Positions 6,124 to 11,469 of a DNA stretch of 11,469 bases are shown one piece after another. How positions within the stretch are numbered: the stretch's first letter is position 1; each line of letters opens with the position of its first letter. The translations under genes and the position numbers were made by a program. The notes beneath the pieces are model-generated. The model was not told where the DNA came from, did no database searches, and saw only the letters and a list, made by a program, of their open reading frames with translations. The stretch comes from Acidobacteriota bacterium (GTDB taxonomy: Bacteria > Acidobacteriota > Vicinamibacteria > Vicinamibacterales > UBA8438): NCBI GenBank assembly GCA_003533545.1, contig DQEK01000313.1, positions 1 to 11,469 of the forward strand. The letters run 5' to 3'.

Positions 6124-6765
6124 CTAGAGGATGGGGGCCTGGCAATCAGTGTCGCGATCCACCGCAAGCGGCCACCAGGTATCGAACCCTGCGTCAGAAC
6201 CCGCGATCGGGAGCACTAGGTCCAAGCGGTCCTCGGTGAACGCACCGTCGACCCCACGCTCGGCCACGAGATCGCGCAGGCTCCGGCGGAAGGCCAACGT
6301 CTCCGGGCTGTCGAACAACACGAAATACAACTCGCGAGTGCGGCCTGAAAAGGGCTGACGCTTGACCGCCATGCAAACGGGGTCGAGTGTAGCCCGTTCG
6401 AGGCCGGCCGCCCGCGCCATCTCAAGAATTTCCACCGGGGGGAGTACGGTACCTACCTCGCCCCGCAGCTCGCTCCGGAGCACGATCGGGATGACGCTGC
6501 CACCAGGTGTGGTCATCGAGGCCATCGTCCGTTCAAAGAGCTGGTCGAACAACGATGAAAGGAGCATCGTCGGAGGCTGCAAGCCGAGCGATGCCCCCCC
6601 TGGACTTACCCCGTCGTTCAGCGTGAGCGTCCAACCCGAGAAAGAGAACTCACCCGCGTCGTACGGCTGCGCGATGGTGTCCCGCAACGTCCTCAGGAAC
6701 AGCCACGGTAGCAAGAACACTGCCGCCAGACCGACAACGAGCTTGATACTTCGAGATTTCGGCAT
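6124..6765 (-). CDS. Single-pass membrane protein of unknown function, in the two-component operon
   Basis: I do not recognise this 213-residue protein. An N-terminal basic segment (M-P-K-S-R-S-I-K) is followed by one hydrophobic helix (about residues 9-24), then R-T-L-R-D and a soluble domain of about 185 residues, so it is probably anchored with that domain outside the cytoplasm; an uncleaved signal anchor is most likely. The domain includes a P-G-G-x-S-L-G-L-Q-P-P-T-M-L segment, an amphipathic E-I-L-E-M-A-R-A-A-G-L stretch, and two cysteines (D-P-V-C-M and, near the end, D-T-D-C-Q) that could form a disulfide. The ATG at 6765 sits one base after the response regulator stop (TGA-C-ATG), which indicates translational coupling and decides against longer upstream starts running into that gene. 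Its stop is 6-18 bases before the selenoprotein-like gene. Position suggests a target or accessory sensor of the two-component system, but that is inference. Confidence 0.8.
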   Translation of the reverse strand: MPKSRSIKLVVGLAAVFLLPWLFLRTLRDTIAQPYDAGEFSFSGWTLTLNDGVSPGGASLGLQPPTMLLSSLFDQLFERTMASMTTPGGSVIPIVLRSELRGEVGTVLPPVEILEMARAAGLERATLDPVCMAVKRQPFSGRTRELYFVLFDSPETLAFRRSLRDLVAERGVDGAFTEDRLDLVLPIAGSDAGFDTWWPLAVDRDTDCQAPIL

Positions 6766-6766
6766 G

Positions 6767-7516
6767 TCAGTCCGCTGTATCCGGGTTCGTATCGGACTGG
6801 GCCGGCTCGGCGACAAATCGGTACCCCACGCCTCGGACCGTTTGTAAATGTTTCGGATGGGCAGGTTCAGCTTCCAGGTAACGTCGTAGACGAGCGATGA
6901 AGTTATCAACAGTGCGGGTATCGGTGTCTTGGCGTACGCCCCAGACCTCCTCCAGGAGCACACTGCGCGAAACGGTCTGGCTCTCGCGCTTGATGAGGTA
7001 GCGCAACAAGGTCGCCTCCATGAGGGTCAACGGTTGTTCGGTGCCGTCCCAGTGCAGCACCTGTTCACGGAAGTCGATCCGCTTACCAGCAAACTGGAAC
7101 TCGTCCAAGCTGTCCGCATGCCCGGTCTGCTCACTGGAGTGAAGCCAGCTTTGGCGACGGAGTAACCCATGCAACCGCGCCAGTAGTATTGAAAGGTCGA
7201 ACGGTTTCGCCAGATAGTCGTCGGCGCCGGCTTCAAAACCGGCAAGCACATCGTCGGCGTGGGCCCGGGCCGTCAGCAGCAACACCGGCACGAACCGGCC
7301 TGCCTCGCGCAACCGACGCACCACTTCGAACCCGTCAAGACCAGGCAACATGACGTCGAGCAGTACCACGTCGAAACTGGTTGTAGTAGCGGTCAGCCGG
7401 TTGAGCGCGGCCTGGCCGTCCTCCTCAATTTCGACAGCGAAACCTTCCGCCTCGAGGTTGAGCTTCAGGCCGAATGCCAGATGCTCTTCGTCCTCAACGA
7501 TGAGAACACGGCTCAT
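6767..7516 (-). CDS. OmpR/PhoB-family response regulator
   Basis: This 249-residue transcription factor has an N-terminal receiver domain (about 1-120) and a C-terminal winged-helix DNA-binding domain (about 140-240). Receiver residues are all present: acidic E8-D9-E10, phospho-acceptor Asp54 in L-L-D-V-M-L-P-G, Thr82 in L-L-T-A-R, and Lys104 in L-A-K-P-F. The effector domain shows L-T-L-M-E-A-x-L-L-R-Y-L, the V-S-R-S-V-L-L-E-E-V-W block, the R-T-V-D-N-F-I-A-R-L-R recognition helix, and the V-R-G-V-G-Y-R-F-V wing. The start ATG overlaps the TGA of the histidine kinase (ATGA at 7516-7513), so kinase and regulator are a cognate coupled pair. Downstream, the membrane-protein gene begins one base after the stop. 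The regulon is unknown; binding sites upstream of its own operon are plausible. Confidence 0.96.
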   Translation of the reverse strand: MSRVLIVEDEEHLAFGLKLNLEAEGFAVEIEEDGQAALNRLTATTTSFDVVLLDVMLPGLDGFEVVRRLREAGRFVPVLLLTARAHADDVLAGFEAGADDYLAKPFDLSILLARLHGLLRRQSWLHSSEQTGHADSLDEFQFAGKRIDFREQVLHWDGTEQPLTLMEATLLRYLIKRESQTVSRSVLLEEVWGVRQDTDTRTVDNFIARLRRYLEAEPAHPKHLQTVRGVGYRFVAEPAQSDTNPDTAD

Positions 7517-8430
7517 GGCAAATTGATCGGCAACTCGAGTGTGAAGGTGCTGCCGCGACCAGCACCGGCGCTCTCGGCGTAGGCCCGCCCCCCGTGACGA
7601 CGCGCTACCGCCCGGACAATCGAGAGACCGATGCCAGTCCCGCGCGCACGCGATTTGAGCGCCGCCGGAAGGCGATAAAACCGTCGGAACACCCGTTTGA
7701 GCTCCTGGTTGGTGATGCCAATGCCTTGGTCGCGCACACTGATCGCGACCCGTCTGGCCCCAGCGCGTGCGACCTCGACACCCACCTTAACCCGCTCGCC
7801 GGAATAGTTAATCGCGTTGTCAACAAGATTCGTCACCGCCGCGACCAATTCATCGCGGTCGCCGCTGACCACAAATTCGCCCCGCGGCACTTGGTCGAGC
7901 AGTCGTACCTCCCCGCGCTCAAGATGGTGCCGGCGACCGGCTAGTGTCATGCACTCGTCGACGATGTCCGACACATCTACATCAGTAGGGTGATCGACGC
8001 GCCGAGCCGTAGCGGTCTTGCCAGCCAATAGGATCCGGTCAATGGTCTGCTGTAAGCGCTCCGAGTCCTCGAGCATGGTGTCGATTAGTTCGTGACGGGT
8101 GTCCCGATCGAATTCGCGCTGGCGGAGGGTCTGGAGATAGAGCTTGATGGAGGCGAGCGGGGTCTTTAGTTCGTGGGTCACCGCATGGATAAAAGCATCA
8201 TGCTGCTCGCTCTTACGGATCTCACGCGTCAGGAAGGCAGTATTCACCACTAGTCCGCCGATCAGGACGGCAAAGCTGGCCACACCCACGAGAAGCAAGA
8301 GACCGGTGCGCCAGTTAACGACGATGAAACTGATGTTCAGGCCAACAGCGACAGCAATAAGACCGGCGCCGAACAACCAAACGAGAAAGACCGAGCGTCT
8401 GCGCGAAACACCGGTACGTTCCATAGGCAT
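7513..8430 (-). CDS. Sensor histidine kinase with minimal sensor region (HisKA + HATPase)
   Basis: With the ATG at 8430 the product has 305 residues. Two hydrophobic helices (about 14-38 and 43-66) are joined by only a few residues (N-W-R-T), so there is no extracytoplasmic sensor domain; the signal is likely sensed in the membrane or through a partner. The H-box is H-A-V-T-H-E-L-K-T-P with His86 as phosphorylation site. The ATPase domain has the N-box (N-L-V-D-N-A-I-N, Asn205), G1 (D-Q-G-I-G-I, Asp234), F-box (F-R-R-F-Y-R) and G2 (G-T-G-I-G-L-S). The frame continues upstream to a GTG at 8550, but that has no ribosome binding site and the extra 40 residues are not family-like; another ATG is two codons inside. 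The gene overlaps the response regulator start by 4 bases. An inverted repeat lies upstream at 8471-8504. Confidence 0.93.
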   Translation of the reverse strand: MPMERTGVSRRRSVFLVWLFGAGLIAVAVGLNISFIVVNWRTGLLLLVGVASFAVLIGGLVVNTAFLTREIRKSEQHDAFIHAVTHELKTPLASIKLYLQTLRQREFDRDTRHELIDTMLEDSERLQQTIDRILLAGKTATARRVDHPTDVDVSDIVDECMTLAGRRHHLERGEVRLLDQVPRGEFVVSGDRDELVAAVTNLVDNAINYSGERVKVGVEVARAGARRVAISVRDQGIGITNQELKRVFRRFYRLPAALKSRARGTGIGLSIVRAVARRHGGRAYAESAGAGRGSTFTLELPINLP

Positions 8431-8470
8431 ACTAGTGTCCCGCCTCGGAGAGTCGGTGTCCAGTTCCACG

Positions 8471-8504
8471 ATTTGCTCCACGGCCAAACCCTGAACGAGC
8501 AAAT
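8471..8504. repeat. 8-bp inverted repeat upstream of the histidine kinase
   Basis: ATTTGCTC (8471-8478) and GAGCAAAT (8497-8504) are perfect inverted repeats with 18 bases between them, centre to centre 26 bases. They lie 41-74 bases before the kinase start, in the 129-base gap after the desaturase. This is a natural place for an operator controlling the two-component operon, or a leader hairpin. No known consensus is recognised. Confidence 0.4.
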
Positions 8505-8559
8505 TGCGATGGGAACGGCACTGGGGCTTGCCGATCGTGAACTGCCCCACGCGGGATGG

Positions 8560-9429
8560 TTAGGCGGTCAGTTCGAGGTCGATCGATTTGGAGGCGATCT
8601 GGCGGGCCGTTGGCACCTGCAAATCCCACGCGAGCCCGATCCAAGACAACATCCTAATCTGAATCCAACTCAAGTCCAGCTCGTGCCAAACCATGCCGTG
8701 CCGCGCCGAGGTCGGGTAGGCGTGGTGGTTGTTGTGCCAGCCTTCACCAAACGTAATCAACGCCACCCAGAAGGAGTTCATCGAATCGTCCGAAGTCTGG
8801 AATCGACGATGGCCCCAGAGATGGGTCGCGGAGTTCACCAGCCAGGTACAATGGAGTCCTACAACCACACGGAGAAAAATACCCCAAAGCAGCCAAGGCA
8901 CCCCACCGATGGCCAGCAGTGACAACCCAAGCACCACGAGTGGTACCCAATGCCATCGGGTTAGCACACGGTAGAAGCGATCTTTCATGAGGTCAGGCGC
9001 GTACTTGCCCATGACTTCGGTGTTCGAATGCATCTCTTCACCGAACATAGTCCACAGCATGTGCGCCCACCACTTGCCGTCGCGCGGCGAGTGCGGGTCA
9101 CCCGGTTCGTCGGAATACTGGTGGTGGATACGGTGGATCGCCGTCCAGAAAATCGGCCCGCCCTGCAGGGTCAGGGTGCCGCAGACCGCGAAGAAATACT
9201 CAAGCCACTTGGGTACCTTGTAGGACCGGTGCGTGTGCAGCCGGTGATACCCGAGTCCGATGCCCCACCCGATGCACACCCAGTGCAACCCAAACGCCAC
9301 GATCACCGCGCTCCAGCTGGCGTTAAACAGGGCTGCGACCGCAAGCACGTGAAAGATCGCGAAGGCGGTGACGGTGACCCAGCTCAACTTGTCGCGGTTA
9401 TTGGTGAAATCGATTGCGTTGGTATCCAC
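8560..9429 (-). CDS. Membrane fatty acid desaturase (acyl-CoA/acyl-lipid delta-9 type)
   Basis: The product introduces a double bond into fatty acyl chains with a di-iron centre, O2 and electrons from a carrier, at the cytoplasmic membrane. The three histidine boxes are complete: H-R-L-H-T-H (62-67), H-R-I-H-H (99-103) and H-N-N-H-H-A-Y-P (232-239). The N-S-A-T-H-L-W-G motif (199-206) typical of the stearoyl-CoA desaturase family is also present. Hydrophobic helices lie around residues 17-35, 39-58, 77-94 and two near 160-192. The start is taken as the GTG at 9429 because GGGGAG sits 5 bases upstream, giving 289 residues; a TTG at 9483 would add 18 residues without ribosome binding site support. 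Desaturases adjust membrane fluidity, for example in the cold. The upstream gap is AT-rich and carries repeated GTAAA units (9521-9545). The kinase gene follows after 129 bases, possibly a separate transcript. Confidence 0.96.
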   Translation of the reverse strand: MDTNAIDFTNNRDKLSWVTVTAFAIFHVLAVAALFNASWSAVIVAFGLHWVCIGWGIGLGYHRLHTHRSYKVPKWLEYFFAVCGTLTLQGGPIFWTAIHRIHHQYSDEPGDPHSPRDGKWWAHMLWTMFGEEMHSNTEVMGKYAPDLMKDRFYRVLTRWHWVPLVVLGLSLLAIGGVPWLLWGIFLRVVVGLHCTWLVNSATHLWGHRRFQTSDDSMNSFWVALITFGEGWHNNHHAYPTSARHGMVWHELDLSWIQIRMLSWIGLAWDLQVPTARQIASKSIDLELTA

Positions 9430-9520
9430 GCGGTCTCCCCACAAAGGGTGTCGCCGGTGTCCAAAAGCACCGAACGACGACAACCTATCAGCTCAAGTCT
9501 CCGGGCGCACGTATTTAGAT

Positions 9521-9545
9521 GTAAAAATTTGGTAAACGTAAAAAT
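9521..9545. repeat. Direct repeats in the AT-rich region upstream of the desaturase
   Basis: GTAAAAAT occurs at 9521-9528 and 9538-9545, 17 bases apart, with a further GTAAA at 9532-9536. The block 9511-9550 is strikingly AT-rich against GC-rich surroundings and lies about 90-120 bases before the desaturase start, between it and the amidase. It probably holds the desaturase promoter and could be a regulator binding site. I could not settle on -35 and -10 boxes. Confidence 0.4.
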
Positions 9546-9586
9546 GGACTGCAAATGACTGTCACTGAGAACCTTGCGACTGCTTT

Positions 9587-11308
9587 TCACAAAGGCGGAC
9601 GCTGGAGGTGATGGCTGGTAACCGCTTGGTAGGCGTGGGCAAGACGCAAGATCTCCGCCTCGCCAAACAGCTTCCCGGTAAAGCGGAGGCTGGTGGGGGC
9701 ACCCTGGTGGAACCCGTTGGGCAGGCTAATTTCTGGATGTCCTGTGAGGTTCGTGAGCGACAAGCTGCTCCCAATGAAGAGATCAAGGTCCCCCAGCGCC
9801 TCGTGTACCTCCTCGATGATCCGCATCCGGAGGCGATTCGCCTGCAGATAGTCCACAGCGGACACAAAGCGAGAGGCTCTAAAGCTATCGGGCCAACGGC
9901 TCTGTTCCGGCAGCGGCCGCATGCCGTCGAGTTCGGCATTGAGCGTCGGACCATCGAACGCCGCCGCCGCCTCCGTGCCGAGAATGAAGCTGATGGCGCC
10001 ACTCGGCAGCTCGGGTAGATCGAGCGCCACGGGACGCACACCGAGGCGACGGAGGACATCCAGCGCAGTCCGGTTGTTAGCCTGAATCCGACGCAGGCCT
10101 GCTACACGTTGAGGCGACTGGGGATCGTCTTCGATCTCATCTTCGATACCCGCCCTTAGGTAACCGATCTTGAGCTGAGCAATATCGAGGGTCGCGTCCC
10201 AATTGAATGGCAGGTCGGTCACCGTGTTGTCGTGACCATCAGGTCCTCGAATCGCATCGAAGACCAGGGCGCAATCTTCCGCGGCACGGCACATCGGACC
10301 GATCTTGTCCATGCTCCATGCCAACGTCATCGCGCCATATCGGCTAACCCGTCCGAACGTAGGCCGTAACCCCGTCACGCCGTTCCGGGTCGACGGCGAG
10401 ATGATCGACCCTCGGGTTTCAGTACCAATCGCGAAACCGACGAGTCCAGCTGCCGTGGCCGCCCCAGGGCCCGCAGATGATCCACTCGCCCCCTGATCGG
10501 GATTCCACGGATTCCTCGTCCGTCCACCGAACCAGCGATCGCCAGAGGCTAAGGCCCCCATGGAGAGCTTCGCAACGAGAATTGCGCCTGCCTCAGTCAA
10601 TCGACTGTAGATGGTGGCGTCGACGTCGATGGATTGGTCCCGGTAGGGCGACGCCCCCCACGTGGTCCTAGTACCGCGCACCGCGAACAGGTCCTTGGCG
10701 CCCCAAGGAATACCGTGCAACGGCCCACGGTAGTTGCCCGCCATGATTTCCTCGTCAGCCCGCCTCGCCTGTCGGAGGGCCAACTCCTCGGTATAGCTGA
10801 CCACGCAGTGCAGTGCGGGGTCGTATCGCTTGAGCCTGGCCAGATACAACGCGGTTAGTTCGGACGGCTTGACCTGCCGAGTTTCAACGAGTTTGGCCAG
10901 GTGCGTGACCGGCAGATACGCCAAGGCCTCGTCTGACGTCGGCATTGCGACGGCGACCGGAGCCCGCCGCATGGATTGCTGCTCGACCGGCAACACTGTC
11001 CCCGGTGGCACCGGGTTGAACACGAGAGCCAGCGGGGTACTATTGCCAAGGTTAGCCGCTCGAAGGGTCTCCAAGTCCGGCCCGCTCCCACCGGGGCGGT
11101 TAATCCGTTCCAAGATGCGCTGCAGTTCGTCACGACTGAATCGCAGGCCCGCAATACGTTGCGCGGCTTCAAGCATCTCTATCGTAATTTCGTCGGCGTC
11201 CTGGGCCACCGCCAGAAGTGCCCCTGGGAACACCGCCGATCCGACGCCAGCGGCCGACAACCCGGCCAGAAAGCGCCGGCGATTCAACGCCAGCTTCCGG
11301 TCATCCAT
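9587..11308 (-). CDS. Tat-exported amidase (amidase signature family, GatA-like)
   Basis: The 573-residue product hydrolyses amide bonds through the Ser-cisSer-Lys triad of the amidase signature family. An N-terminal twin-arginine signal (L-N-R-R-R-F-L-A-G then A-A-G-V-G-S-A-V-F-P-G-A-L-L-A) indicates export of a folded enzyme. Residues about 37-120 are a low-conservation N-terminal extension; the catalytic domain follows. Lys205 lies in G-A-K-D-L-F, the Gly/Ser-rich signature is G-S-S-A-G-P at 276-281 (cis-Ser probably Ser277), and the nucleophile is Ser301 in T-E-T-R-G-S-I. The 24-residue spacing from Ser277 to Ser301 matches that in fatty acid amide hydrolase and malonamidase. The signature is G-S-S-A-G-P and not G-G-S-S-G-G, a variant I associate with exported environmental amidases. 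ATG 11308 is chosen because GGGAG lies 8 bases upstream; a TTG at 11335 would add 9 residues. It is not a tRNA amidotransferase subunit: exported, with no gatB/gatC beside it. Substrate unknown. Confidence 0.94.
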   Translation of the reverse strand: MDDRKLALNRRRFLAGLSAAGVGSAVFPGALLAVAQDADEITIEMLEAAQRIAGLRFSRDELQRILERINRPGGSGPDLETLRAANLGNSTPLALVFNPVPPGTVLPVEQQSMRRAPVAVAMPTSDEALAYLPVTHLAKLVETRQVKPSELTALYLARLKRYDPALHCVVSYTEELALRQARRADEEIMAGNYRGPLHGIPWGAKDLFAVRGTRTTWGASPYRDQSIDVDATIYSRLTEAGAILVAKLSMGALASGDRWFGGRTRNPWNPDQGASGSSAGPGAATAAGLVGFAIGTETRGSIISPSTRNGVTGLRPTFGRVSRYGAMTLAWSMDKIGPMCRAAEDCALVFDAIRGPDGHDNTVTDLPFNWDATLDIAQLKIGYLRAGIEDEIEDDPQSPQRVAGLRRIQANNRTALDVLRRLGVRPVALDLPELPSGAISFILGTEAAAAFDGPTLNAELDGMRPLPEQSRWPDSFRASRFVSAVDYLQANRLRMRIIEEVHEALGDLDLFIGSSLSLTNLTGHPEISLPNGFHQGAPTSLRFTGKLFGEAEILRLAHAYQAVTSHHLQRPPL

Positions 11309-11469
11309 CCCAAGAACTCCCACGTGATCCCTCAAATCCCCCCCACGAGGGCAAACGTCCCCTATCCCACCACGCCCGCAACAGACCCGACCGCCTCGAC
11401 TAGTGCGGCGCCACGACCTCTCCCTCGCGGCAACCGTCAGTTACGGCACCGAACTCGCACTCAAGAGTG

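Noticed and set aside
6362..6847. Plus-strand 161-codon open frame
   Set aside because: It lies antisense to the membrane protein and the regulator and has low-complexity Ser/Arg-rich composition typical of a shadow frame.
8431..8550. N-terminal extension of the histidine kinase to the GTG at 8550
   Set aside because: There is no ribosome binding site, the added residues are not kinase-like, and the inverted repeat at 8471-8504 suggests the stretch is regulatory.
9430..9483. Longer desaturase start at the TTG at 9483
   Set aside because: The GTG at 9429 has GGGGAG at ideal spacing and gives the usual family N-terminus; the upstream TTG has no such site.
9028..9558. Plus-strand 176-codon open frame antisense to the desaturase
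   Set aside because: The desaturase on the other strand has all three histidine boxes, and this product shows no recognisable features.

Overview
The window is GC-rich bacterial chromosome, densely coding, with ten supported genes and no mobile element, rRNA, tRNA or CRISPR array. The gene content suggests an Acidobacteriota lineage (Vicinamibacteria-like) or a close environmental relative. It includes a secreted NHL-type propeller with a DCC motif, a secreted PQQ-like propeller starting with the WPQWRGP motif, a Tat-exported amidase and a secreted serine hydrolase. The assignment comes from recognising protein families, not from a marker gene.

Left part (1-3803, all minus strand): a partial secreted NHL-repeat propeller (1-759), yajQ (1004-1486), a 1-Cys/Prx6-type peroxiredoxin (1736-2395) with a good sigma70-like promoter, and a secreted PQQ-like propeller (2568-3803). 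A 459-base divergent intergenic region follows. Then comes one plus-strand gene, a secreted class-C beta-lactamase-like serine hydrolase (4263-5510), in which the usual S-x-x-K motif reads S-x-x-R.

Centre and right (5476-11308, all minus strand): reading in the direction of transcription, a Tat-signal amidase (11308 to 9587), a membrane fatty acid desaturase (9429 to 8560), then a tightly packed cluster. The cluster holds a sensor histidine kinase (8430 to 7513), an OmpR-type response regulator (7516 to 6767), a 213-residue single-pass membrane protein of unknown function (6765 to 6124), and a DsbA/FrnE-type thiol oxidoreductase (6105 to 5476).

The main discovery is in the last gene. Its reading frame is interrupted by one TGA (6075-6073), exactly where the first cysteine of the catalytic CPWC motif belongs, so the motif reads U-P-W-C. 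The frame then stays open for 198 codons with all family landmarks, and hairpins that could serve as a bacterial SECIS element lie just downstream of the TGA. The best reading is a selenocysteine-containing DsbA-family oxidoreductase at the end of a two-component operon. A conventional gene caller would report only a 146-residue fragment without its active site. Proof needs selA/selB/selC/selD elsewhere in the genome, Cys-containing homologues, or protein data.
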